DNA of 64,000 nt from Laccaria trichodermophora (GCA_018417955.1 JACTVC010000013.1:642633-706632); one strand, 5' to 3'; shown: positions 1 to 11,821, counted from the stretch's first letter. Numbers and translations are program-made. The notes: generated by a model from the sequence alone, not told the origin.

Positions 1-456
1 CACCCAGCTGCGTTTATTCCTATTCCCTATGGTATCCTATGATTTTCTGGTTTTGAAATGTATTTAATCCTTGTTTTTTATACAATTATCCTGATTTTCA
101 GACGAAAAAGCTCTGGGATGCCCAAAGTGGTTGTTTGATGAGTCATCCAAATACTGATACGTTGCCACAACGTCGCCAACATTGTTTCTTCATCCTGCAC
201 TACCCTCTTGCCATACTCCGTGCTTGTCTTTTGACCGTAAGCTATCACCCATTTGATTGTAAGTACTATTTTGCTACTTGTGGAATGTCACTGACAAGTA
301 GGTCCCCTTAGATGTTACTGTCAACTAACTATATGCCTTCGTGAGCTGTTTCCCCATTGCTATCGCAGGTGTCTGGCTGACGCTACGCCATTTTAGGTCT
401 CACTATCTCTCTATGCATCGCTATCAACCTACTCTCGCTATGAAGTTGTCACCGCC
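1..456. other. No gene recognised
   Basis: I see no supported gene here. The stretch is moderately AT-rich and lies directly upstream of the KDZ accessory gene, so it probably holds that gene's promoter and the unresolved end of the KDZ element. No terminal inverted repeat was found by eye. Confidence 0.4.
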
Positions 457-2170
457 ATGTCAGGACCCCCAATCAAAGGTCGATGCGTGGTACCAGGGTG
501 TGCAAAATGTCGCGTTAACATAAAATGTGTCCGAGGAGCTTGCGCGACTCACTGTCGTGCCTTGGGAGGATGTTCAGTGAACCTCCACCAGCCCGAAGAT
601 GCCATGTCATTGCTCTCAAGCTCCCAGGCCTTTGTGACTGCTCACGCAATGCCTCGGAATCAACCACCTCTTACAGCCTTCCCCGTGGCTACACCTACCT
701 TCACTCCCCTTCATATGACGACATCTCTCCCTCAAGACCTCACCTTTATCCCAATGTTTGACCTGCCCAATTTCATACCAGATGAACAGCCCCATGTTCA
801 TGTACCATCACCACCGACCTCCTTTCCTCAAGACCCAGTCTTTACCTCGACGGCTGGCCCTTCTGTCAATCCGCCAGTGCGCATGCCAGATGAACAGCCA
901 CATGTTCATCCATCATCACCAGCTGTACACCCTGTTGAAGCACCATCATTATCTCTCCCTTCACCTGCACGAATGCTAGCTGAGCCGCCCTCATCCATGA
1001 ACCCCCTTCCTAACCCTTGATTTGCCTCGCAGATGCAGCCCATCTTCACAGAACAATCAAAGTGCAAACAGGAGTTACGGGAAAACACCCGTATTGTGGA
1101 GGAACAGCAGCTCGCTGCAATCAAAAAAGTGAAGCATACTGTTACTGTGTGTGCCTGGCTCTCGGTAGGTTTCCAAATTGATGTAGCATTGCCCCTTACT
1201 CACTTGCTTGAAGGATGATGATGGGCCTGAGGAATTCATCCACCAGGGTGGCTTCATTTGGCCCAATTTCTGTATATCAACCTCAATTCCAGCTGTCGCC
1301 GGCTTTCAGACAAGCAATGAGAATGCATGGTATCATTTGTACAACCGTTCGCACCGCTCATGGCAACGGTTCAAGGCCAACCATGTGATTACCGTGGATT
1401 CGATGACGGAGGTCCTCATCAAAGACAAGACCTGCACTCGCCTCAATGGCTACCTTACCGACAGCAGGATAGACGCTACTCCAACAAACTTTCGAACTAA
1501 CCTTCATGGTGAGCGACCGAGCATCAAGGTCAAACTCGACTGCCAATTTCTCGAGTTGAATCCATCCACCCCTTGCCCTTCCACAACCTCTAAATCCAAA
1601 CGAGCTTGTAAGGTCCCTCGGCTGCACATTCCCCCCACGCTGACAACTACACAACCATTATCTTCCAGTACTGTCATGGACAGTGAGTCTTCGTCTGACG
1701 TGTACTGCACACCTGTCAAATGTCGCAAGCTGCCTGCTGGTAAACCCTCTAGGATGACTGCACCCCTCAGTTCACACACCATTTCAGGGGAAGACAAACG
1801 GTGGCCATCTGACTACCCGGTTCGTGACGTTATCCACGTCCTCCATAGCTGCAAACCACCTCCATCATGAACCACAATTGCTCAACACTTCTATTCGTTA
1901 ACCGGCATACCTTTCAAGTGCTCGACCTACTACGACGTGTGGTCCAGATGGGATGAAGCCACGCAACAGCAACATGATGATGCTGAAAGGTGTGGGGAGG
2001 ATGGTCTTTGGAAAGACTTCGCAGTTTGTGTTTCACTTGAGAAATCGAGGCTCAAGGTGGCTCGACAACGGGTCTGGCGGCACCAATGCACTGCCAATGC
2101 TGAGGAAAGTGATGCTAGTGTTGACAGTGTCACTTCATTGGACAGTTTCTCAACAATCTCGACTGTTTAA
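457..2170 (+). pseudogene. KDZ-element accessory protein, unknown function, in-frame stop
   Basis: The N-terminus carries a run of CxxC-like pairs (GRCVVPGCAKC, then IKCVRGACATHC), suggesting a small zinc-binding module, followed by a long Pro/Ser-rich linker. An intron of about 49 nt (1165-1213, GTAGGT donor) joins CAWLS to DDDGPEEF in frame. The C-terminal part contains RWPSDYPVRDVIHVL and, after a single in-frame TGA at 1868-1870, continues without a frame change as IAQHFYSLTGIPFKCSTYYD and VWSRWDEATQ, ending at 2170. This last block resembles a conserved domain I have seen in transposon-linked basidiomycete proteins, but I cannot assign a function. A further intron near 1018-1032 is needed to pass another stop; its donor is unclear. 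The gene is convergent with the KDZ transposase at 2298-5568, so I infer it belongs to the same element. The TGA suggests a dead copy. Confidence 0.55.
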
Positions 2171-2297
2171 ATTAGCCTTGTATATACCATTTCTTATTCT
2201 CTTTATGTACCATGTCTTATCTCGTTATGTATGTATTTTGAATACAAGGCTAGTACCTTCTCAACACAAAGAATGTAGTTGTTTAGTTAATAGAAAT

Positions 2298-5200
2298 CTA
2301 ACTCCACCATTGAGGGTTAAGGCCTTGGCTTGTAAGCTTTGCCTTAGTTGCCCTATTCCTCATCATGACCATCTCATCAAGAAAAAAGTCAAACATATCC
2401 ACCACCATCTCTCGGCAAATTGAATGGAATCCGCCCAACCAGACATTTGTTTGCTCCGCGATTGAGGTGTTGAACCACCAGTTCCTTCCGTTCTCACCAA
2501 GAAGCTCTGGAAAGAGTGCCGGATTGCAGTTGCTTTGACAGAAAGTGTCTGACACAGCATGTTTGTTGGTGAAATGGAAAACGTCAACAGCAAGCCCAAT
2601 GTTGTTGAAATCTGGGTCGTCTTTGACGTGCTTTGCAACATTACAATTATTGTCGAAGATTATGTGGTTGGGCATGAACCCACCCCAGTAAGTTCGCCTT
2701 ATCATCTCCTACGACCCAACACGAATCAACAATGTACTTCATAAAAATTAAATTCTGCTTACCACAACTGCAGTTATTGACTCTGCGTAGTAAAATGTTT
2801 CTCTAGCTATGATCATACCACAAGGGGCAACAAGAATTTGCTCGTTGTGAGTCTGCAAACGGCCAAATTGCGCATGGATTTTCTTTTTCGCTGCTGGGAG
2901 TGCAGGAGCTGGGGCTTGTGTGATTGGGTTAGTAACACTAGTCCCAATGGTAGGATTTAACGAGGCTCGAGCAAGAGCTGTTTGGGTTATTGGGTCAGCC
3001 TCGGAAGGGATCACTCAGTCGCCAACAATCTCATATGTCTCGTCAAGGTCATCACCTTGTTCAATGATATGAGCCATCGGTAAGTCAAGAGCCTCTCCAT
3101 TTTTTGGGTGGGCAACCTTTGCTCTCTTCAGCTTCTCCTTCAATTGGAATGCCGCCTAGTGCTTGGAAGTCCGGTCCAGTCCGGTCTTTTGTCAAAATTT
3201 GACAAGACCGGGACTGGGACCGGTCCTCGCAGGTTGAAGAACCACGAAAAACTGGACTGAACCGACGTCAACCGGTTCAGTGCGGTTTTGGTCGGTTTTT
3301 TACGGTTGAAAGACCGGTCTCAACCAGTTTCAGTCTGAACTGGTTGACAACTGGTCTTCAACTGGTCTCAGAGCTATGACATGGGGAGAACATGTATATA
3401 ATTGACTAAATACACTGTAGTACTACATGAGGGGGGTGGGGGGGAGCACTCACACTTCCTTGTTGCTGTCCGTTGTCAGCCGTCGCCGTTCTTTGCATTG
3501 TCCTCCATCATCCGTCGTTGCTGCCACGTCACGTCATCATCATCCACCTATCTCCATCGTCGTTGCGTGGCCGTTGTCGTGCGCTTGTCATTGCCAAAGG
3601 CGGCAGAGGGCAAGGGAAGTCTTCTCCATGCGCTGTCGACGTAGCAGGCGCTCGTTGTTGTTGTTGTGGTTGGTGTGAGGTGGGTGTGAGAGTTGACGAC
3701 AGTCGTGCATGGCAGGTGTTTGTTGTTGCCATTGTGGTTGGTGGTGTGGGCGGTGGTGGCCGTAGGTGATGTCTGGCAGGGGGGGGGCGTCGTTGTGGAG
3801 GATGATGTGGCACGCCGTGGCCATGGGTGTCGTTGCTGAGCCTCCAGCGTGTGAGGTGGCGGTCGATGTGTGAGCATACGGGTCGTTTAGCCCATCGCAG
3901 GTGCTCACGATGCAAAGTGGTCGTCACGAAGGGTGGTGATGGTAACAGGGAGGGTGGTGGTAGGAGGAGGAAAGTTGTGTTTGGTTACGAGTTGTGTTTG
4001 TGTTTTGTGTTTGGTTACGAGTTCCGGTTGAGACCGGTTAGACCGGTTTTTTGTCGGTCTTCACGGTCTTCAAATTTCCGAAATTGTGAGAGACCAAAGA
4101 CTGGACCACAGTTGCGGTCTTCGATGGTCCTGGGAATTTCCGGTCTTGGGCAGTCTTGGTTCAGTCCAGTCTCAGTCTTTTTTCAGTCTTGAGACTGGAC
4201 TTCCAAGCACTAATGCCGCCTGCCCACATTCAACATGGACATTTTCAACCTGCTGATGAATAGGGTTATTGCATGTCTGTTTGTCAGGTGCGGAAATACT
4301 TTCGCTACAGCCAACAATGGCACATTTTTCATTGAAATGGACATGTGTTGGACAGAAGTGATGACACTTGTTGGCAAGAGGAAGGGTGCAATGTGGCACA
4401 CCGCATGTCAGGCGACCTAGTGTTACCCCATCCATGACAACTGCGTGAATGGTGAGCCCTAAAACATGCATAGTACATAAAACATCATTCTGATAACAAA
4501 AAATTCCTTACCAGTGCACCCATCATTTACATACTCACAGACACATTTCTGACACCAGTGTCGAAGTTCTGGTTGGCCATAAAGGCGAATCTGGTCGTTT
4601 CTTTCATGCATAGCTACCTTGTAGCGCTCAGATTGTAAGCCACCATGAGGTACCTGAAGGATGGTGTTGCGCTGTTGGTGGTCCTCAAGCAATGCTAACA
4701 GAATGAAGGCGTGCGCGACATTTTTGCCGTCAAGTTTGCCCTTGAATTTCCAAGACTCAGGGATTTTATTGTTTGTCATTGTCTTGTGTGTGTTCAAGTA
4801 AACAGCGGCGCAATTGGCAAATGACACCCATGCGATGTTGGTGTTTGTTCGCCACATGTCTATGAGATGACATTCTATGAATTGGTGATCTGCAATTTGG
4901 AAAATGTCAGGTGGATTGTTGTAATAGAATCTTCTCTCATTCTTCACGTAAAAATCAAGGTGATAATCAGTCTTGCAGTCTGGACAACTAGATGAGCCTA
5001 AATAGAGTGAATTAGGAGGCCAATTAATATACCTTTGCAAGTTAGGAAGCAGGAATGAATCGGAATGGGTCCTTCATTAAGTGTGTAGAGGATCCCCTCA
5101 CATTGGGTTGCAATCTGGAGTTTTCTTCCATTATCCGTGCATTTACAATCAGGGTTGGTACAGAGCTGTGAGGGAGGCCACAGATTACAAGCTGAAACTA

Positions 5201-5568
5201 TGTAGTAGCAATGTAATTACTTTGTTGAATATAGAAGTGACTGCTGACAAACTGAATCCTCTATCTGTGCCATGATTCTTGAAGGCAGCCGACACAGCCT
5301 TGTCATCAAGGATACAAGCTGACCACACAATCTCTTTCACAACTTTCCAGCACTCCTCAACCTCCTGTTCACTTAGGATGCAGCTTGAAGCGAGGAATTT
5401 AATTATGCTGACAGGAAGGAACTGAGGAACGATGTTAGGAAGGTGAGAAGATTGTTGGGCAAGCAGGATTTCATTTCTGAGTCTTGAGGCATATTGAATG
5501 AAGCACAATAGCTTGAGGATACTGTTTGCGGTATCCTCATTTACGATAGCGTCAAGTAGGCCTTGCAT
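2298..5568 (-). pseudogene. KDZ transposase with CxC5/CxC6-type cysteine clusters, disrupted
   Basis: KDZ (Kyakuja-Dileera-Zisupton) transposases are RNase H-fold DNA transposases. The gene reads right to left from ATG at 5568. An N-terminal helical region (5568-5185) is followed by a cysteine-cluster block (5040-4459; SSCPDCKTDYHLDFYVKNE, HWCQKCVCEYVNDGC) and a second one (4471-4230; CGVPHCTLPLANKCHHFC, CAIVGCSESI), which resemble the CxC5 and CxC6 clusters. After a foreign insertion (3157-4212) the catalytic part resumes: HAQFGRLQTHNEQ, then HIIFDNNCNVAKHVKDD, AVDVFHFTNKHAVSDTFC and NTSIAEQTNVWLGGF, giving plausible D, D and E residues. Lesions are the MITE insertion and an in-frame TGA at 3015-3017. 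Introns are likely but not all resolved. The family call is good; the cluster subtype is from memory of the family. Confidence 0.75.
3157..4212. mobile_element. hAT-like MITE, 1,056 bp, inserted in the KDZ transposase
   Basis: The element begins TAGTGCTTGGAAGTCC (3157-3172) and ends with the exact reverse complement (4197-4212), a perfect 16-bp terminal inverted repeat. It is flanked by an exact 8-bp duplication ATGCCGCC at 3149-3156 and 4213-4220. An 8-bp target duplication with TA-starting ends is typical of the hAT superfamily. Subterminal regions are rich in GGTCCAGTCC and GACCGGT-like motifs on both sides. The interior (about 3430-3960) is a G/T-rich low-complexity tract with no credible protein, so the copy is non-autonomous. 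Its terminal sequence differs from that of the hAT elements at 36.6 and 41.2 kb, so it is a separate family. Confidence 0.9.
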
Positions 5569-5702
5569 TGGAGATCAGAGAGATGCTCGCTTTGTATGAC
5601 ACTGAGTTTATGATGTCATATGACCTAACAAGTTGCACAGCTTTTTTGGACTTTTTCTATTTTTCTATCACCGAATTGCTCATTATAAAGGAATGGTATT
5701 AG

Positions 5703-5712
5703 TATATATATA
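5703..5712 (-). promoter_or_regulatory. Possible TATA box of the KDZ transposase gene
   Basis: An alternating TA tract lies about 135 nt upstream of the ATG at 5568 on the minus strand. It is the only TATA-like sequence close to that start. This is a weak call based on position and composition only. Confidence 0.25.
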
Positions 5713-5719
5713 ACACTGT

Positions 5720-6884
5720 GGTATCGTTAAGGAAGAAATTTATGTGAGGCAGAGAATGAGGTGGAGTCCGGCTTGAGGCGGATGAGGCGGATTTCTCATA
5801 TCCGACTTGTCCTCTTCATTCTCCCCACTCCGAACTACTTTCCGCCTCCGTGCCCTCCTATTGTTCCACCGAAGCGAGAATCTTTGTTGATGTAGAGATA
5901 AAGCATGCTAGCCTCCCCTACAAGCTCAGACCACGACACCGACGACTAAGAATCAAGATCAGGAGGTGGAAGGAGCTCACCGAATAAAACTCAGCGAAAC
6001 TCGACGCCAATTTTCTGACTAAAGGTTAACGACACCTATTGACATTCATTCTACCCAACAGGACTCAGCGCACCCTTCCTGTTGGGATAGTACATGATTT
6101 ACTCTCGTTTTTTGCTCCTCTCGGTGCTGGTCGTGGTCCTAGTGCTAAAACGAGGGTCGAACACGCGGACGGAAGGGGAAGAAACGATCAAATCGCCCCA
6201 CTAAGTTCGTCTCCTGCTTTACTTGTCGCTGCTTACTCCTGTGCATACCGGCTCTGGCTCGCGCTCCCAATTACCTACGGGAATTCCGTTCGTTGCGACT
6301 CTGTCACAGCTTCCATCAATAGGCACGGATTCGCCATCCGTTTCTACGCATTCTGGGTCGCCATTTGTTTCCACAGGCAGGGCCTTCCATTCGCTCAAGC
6401 TCCGGTCGATACAGCAGGACTGTACGAGCTTGGATATAGACATTCGCCTCTACATTTATCTTCATTCCCAACGGGATCTTCAGGTTTCGCATTCCCGTTC
6501 AGTGCAATTCCAATTCCGTGAGGCGTTGGTGAATTGACTAAGGAACGCGCACAAATGCAAGAGTTTTGGGTTTTGTGTCTGTATATCTCTAATTAGTTAC
6601 TTTTACCTTCTGTATCGATTCACTTCAGAAGCTTCAACGTTCAATCATCGGCATTTGCAAGTCGCCGATGTTTGCTTCGTTTTTTATGATCAGTTCCTCT
6701 TCTGATACATACATATTAGCAGATCTACGGTACTAGTACCTCAACCCCTTCTGAGCCTATGTAAGTCCTGACATATCCCATTCCGAAAGCAATACACTCT
6801 TTCCGATGTTCATCAATCAAATAAATTCAACAAAATCTAGCCAAACGGTGGATATCAACCACTCCGACAGAGCAAGGAGACTGC
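5720..6884. other. Intergenic, with a partial duplicate of a gene exon
   Basis: No supported gene. Open frames such as the plus-strand one at 6039-6521 have no recognisable motif and overlap equally long frames on the other strand. About 5815-5900 resembles 8730-8805, part of the thioesterase first exon (shared CTCCGT..CCCTCCTA..TTCCACCGAAGCG), so this may be a decayed partial duplication. Confidence 0.4.
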
Positions 6885-8358
6885 TTACGCGTCATTACAA
6901 CTGCCACAGAAAATCAATAACCACCTAATAACCCAAAGGCAAATCGGAGACTCACTGCCTTTTTCACCCCTGGAATTAATTACCGTGTACGCTGTATAAA
7001 TCACTGTCACGACAAAGCGTCAACAAACTGGTGACGAGGCAGAAAACGAAAGAAATACCGTCGGGAGCGGTATAACTCTTGGAGACGATAACCCCATCCG
7101 TGTAGACGATCTCATTTTTGGTTATTGATAACCAGGCGGGATCCATTGCTTTGAAGTCTGCGGTGGGATATTATAGGATGAGAATCAGATTATATCTGTT
7201 ACTCACTGCGAGTACCAGTCAACCGAGCGCATTTTGTGAAATTTGAATCTTGTCCATGTGAAAAAGCACGGTTTGTTGCCGCAGTGTCTACTGGATATTC
7301 GCTGAGTACTTTGCCTGTTGTAAGCTTAGCCTTTTGGTCCGATGCCGTATTGGCAGTTGCATTGACAAGGGCTACGGGATCGCCTTCATCGCTACCCGGA
7401 TAAGTGTCACCTTGGAAGGATATAACATCGGTGTCGCTCATGGCAGCGTCACTACCCATGTCTTGAAAGAGTCCCATGTCCTTGTAGAGTGCATGGCCTG
7501 GCGTGACGAGACCTTCAACTTTTGCGATGCACGCTTTCAAAGACCCTGCGGTGTGAGGAGGGGCGATGAAGAGGGTGTTGATGCGCCCTAACGAAATGTC
7601 ACTTTCGTCGAAGGAAGTCTTCGCCTTTTCACCTCCTTCTCCCTTTGGTGAGTAAACGCGGTAGTATACTGCAAAGCTGCTGAGTAAACTATTTGATCAA
7701 GAGACGTCGACAAGCCTTGCCATATTGAATATCAGTATGATCAGGACGTTCAGGGAGCTTCTCATGATTTGTAACATCCTTGGTTCGCTTCTCCGACTCG
7801 ACAACCAGCGCGATCGGATCTTGTTCAGAAAGGCCTGAGCCAGAAGGAACATAAAGAGACAGGCGGGCAGAGTCTTCTTTGGGTGATGGGCTTGAAAGCG
7901 GCATGAAGACAAGTGCCTTGTCGGGTTCGGAGAGGCCCTCAAGTTTGCAAAGGGACCGCCTGATAGACGCCACCGTATGAGGAGGAGCAAAAAAACTCGA
8001 TGGAATACGACCAATGAAACGGTCGTCGTGGTAGAGAGGGTGAATCGATTCGAATGCGCCTAGTTTGGTGTATAGACGGTAATATACTACATGAGTTAAT
8101 CAGGCCATTCAAGCCAGCAGTAGAGTTCTAGGGATAGGGCGCACCATGGCTAGGCGTCCTTGTCGCTGACTTTCCTCCTTTCACTGCTAAATCTGTACCC
8201 CCTTTGCCATCTAAAGAGGCAGCGGAACTGGCCATATGATTCCGACCAGGCAGAGTAGAAATCGCCGTTTCAAATGGGAGCCAAATGAAAGCTTGTTGTG
8301 ATATTAGCAAGGTGGACGATTGAAGGAAAGAATTAAGTACCAGAGACGCCTTCATCAT
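6885..8358 (-). CDS. Unknown protein with two duplicated exon-encoded domains
   Basis: Reads right to left. Exon 1 starts near ATG 8358. Exon 2 (about 8096 to 7700) begins VYYRLYTKLGAFES and contains GRIPSSFFAPPHTVASI, then CKLEGLSEPDKAL and GSGLSEQDPIALVVE. Exon 3 (about 7677 to 7210) begins YYRVYSPKGEGGEK and repeats the plan: GRINTLFIAPPHTAGSLK, CIAKVEGLVTPGHALY, GSDEGDPVALVNA. Both exons follow a phase-1 intron and start at the same homologous residue, so the protein has two tandem units made by exon duplication. Later exons read AMDPAWLSITKNEIVYTDG and APDVIYTAYTVINSRGEKG, ending near 6885. I recall similar proteins as multicopy basidiomycete families but know no function. It is divergent from the thioesterase gene, 349 bp away. 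Confidence 0.6.
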
Positions 8359-8707
8359 GTGCCCATCCACGAGGCATTGGCGCTTATGTATTCATCAACT
8401 GCTGCCAGAGCGTGTAGGGGTCGTAGGGTGTTCCCAAGTTGAACGAGTACTACGCTGCGTCCCCGAGTCCATTCAGCTCACGTACTGGGCCCTGGCCTCT
8501 CAAATGCTCAACTTCCCCAGTGCCTCGAAAGTACGAAGAGCGTCGGAGCGCGAGTTCAAGAGAAATCAGGGAGGGAGGTCGAAATGAAATTTTATGATAC
8601 AGTGCAGGTGCAGGAACTCCACTTTGCGTGAATTCGTAGAATTTTTTCAAAAGTTTTTTTTTTTCGGTCCGGGCTTCCCGAGTCCGAATCATTCACCTCA
8701 CCACAAT

Positions 8708-9889
8708 ATGGTTCTGCTGCTCCCTGCGTCTTCCTTTCCACTCCGGACGACTCTCCGACTCCGTCCCCTCCTACGTTTTCCACCGAAGCGGGACTCTTCG
8801 TCGATACGCGTATGTTTATTACCTTATTCAATCCACGTTCCACAATCCTCGTTCCCCACAAACAAACCTGACTACTTCAACACGCTCACAACACTCTGAC
8901 GCGCTCTCACTCACTCATTTCAACTCACCCACTAACCCCCTTTCTCCAACACAGGACCTCCAAGCAGCCTTCCGCGACCCCTCCTCGCCATTCCACATCC
9001 CACCCGGCCAATCAGGGCCTTCTTCTCCCGATGCCCCACCACCGCCGACGCACGATGCTCACACAGAGCAAATGTCAACGCTAGCATACCAACTACCCCC
9101 AGGCCCTGTGGGACGCGCAGACACACCGCATACATTAGAGCAAGCGAAAGAGTGTTTGAGGGAGTGGGGATATGATCCTATGTCGTTTTGGGAGCAGAGG
9201 ATCGTTTGGGGGGATCACGATGCGTTTCAGTGCGTTCTTTCTTTCTTTGCTTAAGCTGGATGAAGGGGTGTTGATGGGGTCAAATGTGTAGGCATGTCAA
9301 TAATGTTCGTTATGGTGAGTTGCTTTACGTTGTTAAAGAGAGGCGAAGAGGCTGATGTGTTGAGGGTAGTTAGATTCTTTGAGTCGGTGCGCATATATTC
9401 GCTATTTCTCGATTTTGTAGGGCTGAGGAAGACTTACAGGCACGAATAAAATGGATGATGTCACTCGGCGACGAACTGGGTGGCCCCGAACGCGCAAGAG
9501 CCATGATTAGCGCGCAGGGGGTTTCTCTCATCCTGAAATCTATAGAGGTGCGGTACAAAAGGATCGTCACGTATCCCGATACCGTACGTCCTTTTTCTCC
9601 TCTTCCTTCAGTTCAACTCAACTAAACCACGCGCACACAGCTCCTAATAGGCTACCGCCCCCTCCCCACACCCCCTCCCTCAGCGAACTACCACCATACA
9701 GACGACAACAGCACATTTCACGTCGCCGCCTCTGCATTCTCGCTAACCCAGGGAAAGATGGTGGCGCATTCGAAAGAGGCGCTGGTGTGGTATAATTATG
9801 ACGTTGGGAGGAAGTGTGATCCGGGGGAGGAGGCGAGGGGTGTTGTTAGGAGGCGGATGGGGGCTGGGACGGGACAGAGGGTACGTTGA
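8708..9889 (+). CDS. Hotdog-fold acyl thioesterase (4HBT-like), likely mitochondrial
   Basis: Six exons keep one frame: 8708-8809, 8955-9229, 9290-9312, 9370-9386, 9428-9583 and 9641-9889, giving 273 residues. All introns are GT..AG. The signature is RIVWGDHDAFQHVNNVRYV followed by RFFES, matching the WxDxDxxxHVNN(x)xYxxFFE motif of 4-hydroxybenzoyl-CoA thioesterase-like hotdog proteins; the Asp is the usual catalytic residue. The second hotdog half includes EVRYKRIVTYPDT, LLIGYRPLP and FSLTQGKMVAHSKEALVWY, the last typical of the family's C-terminal strands. The first 35 residues are rich in Arg and Ser with no acidic residue until Asp29, consistent with a mitochondrial targeting peptide. 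The microexons (23 and 17 nt) are unusual but needed to keep the motif intact. Expected role is hydrolysis of an acyl-CoA or related thioester; substrate unknown. Confidence 0.8.
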
Positions 9890-10494
9890 TATCTAATGGA
9901 GGGAGATTGGCGCGAGGTGTTTATGCAACTAATATAGTGACGATATCTTGATTTGTCGCGCATATAAGCTGCTCAAAGTCTTCTCAATAGAGTCAGGGCT
10001 CCCTGTGTTCGAAAACGAGTTGGAATGATACAAGGTGTATCCTCACTTCTTCAACCGCTTCTTGGGAGTTTTATCCATGCCATCCACTGCGTCATTCCGT
10101 CATCGCTCTCAGGATCAGCAAGAGCTGCATATTATCGTTTACTTGCCGACGGTTCCAGTCAGTCGGCTGGCAAGCTCTCATGTCAACACGAACTTAGACT
10201 AGGGCCTTTCGCTACTCTTTGGTTGTATCGCTATGCTACTGGCGTTGTATAACACGTTGGACGATATCCTCGCCACATGTTCCCTCACGCGTGACCACCT
10301 TCGGCTCAGTCCGTACTACCGGTAGGTAATACTAAGCCATTTCTATCAAGATTTCTACTTATTCGACGTGACGCTCTTACTTATTTGAACGGGAAAATGG
10401 TGAGTAAGGATTCAGCGGACTGAGGAGTGAATATAATAGATTGAAGGTACAGGGGGCAAGTATTATACAGATGTACATTTACAAGAAACAACAC
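9890..10494. other. Intergenic region between convergent genes
   Basis: The thioesterase gene ends at 9889 and the alpha/beta hydrolase gene ends at 10495 on the other strand. The plus-strand open frame at 10025-10252 has no recognisable motif. I see nothing else here. Confidence 0.5.
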
Positions 10495-11821
10495 TCAACT
10501 AACCTCAACAAGACTAAACCCACCCACCAACCACTCCACAATCGTATGCGTCAACCCACCCACCTCATCCTCCCCCGGCGTCCCAAAGAAAAAGTCAAAA
10601 TACGGATCATCATGCACCCCTCCTTCCTGCAGTACAAACTCATACCCCCTCGTCTTCTTCCCCTCCAAATGAATCCTCCCAAAACTCACTATATCATCCC
10701 TATCCACCTCTTTATCTCCCGCGCTCACCAACACCCGATCAACTACGCCATCAAGACCGTCAAACCACCCCGAGGGAGCTTTGAGCGGCTCGACGTACGC
10801 ACGCTGGGATGGGGGTGTATGGGAGCTGATGACGCGTTCTCCAAGCCCCGAGAGGGCGGGTGAGTTAGATATATCGTGTGGTGTGTTTTCTATGAGGGAG
10901 GGTGCGGTGTTGGTGAAGTTTACCCAGGGGGACATTAGGTATACGCCGACGAGTGGGGCAGGGAGGGGAGCATTTATAATTCGTGGTTGAGATTCGGAGG
11001 AGTCGGTGAGGGGGAGAGGGTGGAGGAGGAGGGAGAGTAAGCTGAGAACGAGGTTCCCGCCTGCGGAGTCGCCTATGATGTGGATGTTGCTTGGGTGAGT
11101 GCCCGTTGAGATGAGGTGGTCGAGTGCTGTGCAGGCTTGGTGGAGTTGCGTTGGGTAGGTTGCTTCGGGGTAGAGTGCTGTTGGACTCGGTTAGTCAGGG
11201 GAAGAGGAAGGGTTAGCAGGAATATGAAGAGGAGACGTACAGTAGTTCAATACGGCGAATCCGACTTCTAACCCGCGTTTCTCGAGTTTGAGCTGGACGT
11301 ATCGCCAGAAATCGAGCATGAATGTGGGGAGAGCGGCAAAGTAGCCACCGCCTACACTTCCTCGTCAGCATCACAGGTCTGCACTTGATTATTCGAGGGA
11401 AACGCACCGTGAAAGAACAGAACAACCCTCTTCGTCCTCTTCGGCCCAATCCACATGATCTTCGCATCACCTACGAGCTCTTCAATCGTCTCAGGAAGCG
11501 CATGTTTCTTGGACCACTTTGTATAAGTATCAGTTGAGGTGCCGATGATGTATTGGATTTGAGGGAGTGAGACGCGGTAGTTTATGAATCGGACGATTGC
11601 GAGGGATGTGTCTCGCCGGATGGATCGGGCTGGACGGCGAATGCGGAGAAGGAAGAGGAGGAGGGTCCAGAATATGACCAGAACTGTTGAAGAAGTGATT
11701 TAGGAGTGTATATGATTGGAAAGGAAGGGAGAGGTGACGTACGGAGTTGGAGGAAGATGAAGATGAGGTGGATACGTTCGTAGAGTGAGATCGAGGCGTA
11801 CTTTCCATGCGAGTTTGCCAT
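10495..11821 (-). CDS. Membrane-anchored alpha/beta hydrolase (HSL-like esterase/lipase)
   Basis: Four exons read right to left: 11821-11743, 11683-11408, 11351-11241 and 11177-10495, giving 382 residues with all phases consistent. Residues about 20-43 (IFIFLQLLLVIFWTLLLFLL) form one hydrophobic membrane segment followed by basic residues, so the catalytic domain is tethered. The oxyanion motif is HGGGYFAA and the nucleophile elbow is GDSAGGNLVLS; a C-terminal EGGVHDDPYF supplies the likely catalytic His, and VSAGDKEVDRDD lies where the acidic residue is expected. This order fits the Abhydrolase_3 (hormone-sensitive lipase-like) family, which includes fungal steryl acetyl hydrolases. Expected activity is hydrolysis of a short acyl ester; substrate unknown. 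The reading frame is intact. Confidence 0.85.

Noticed and set aside
3402..4192. Open frames on both strands inside the MITE
   Set aside because: The region is G/T-rich low complexity inside a bounded non-autonomous element.
6039..6521. 160-residue plus-strand open frame
   Set aside because: No recognisable motif, competing frames on the other strand, and no sensible exon context.
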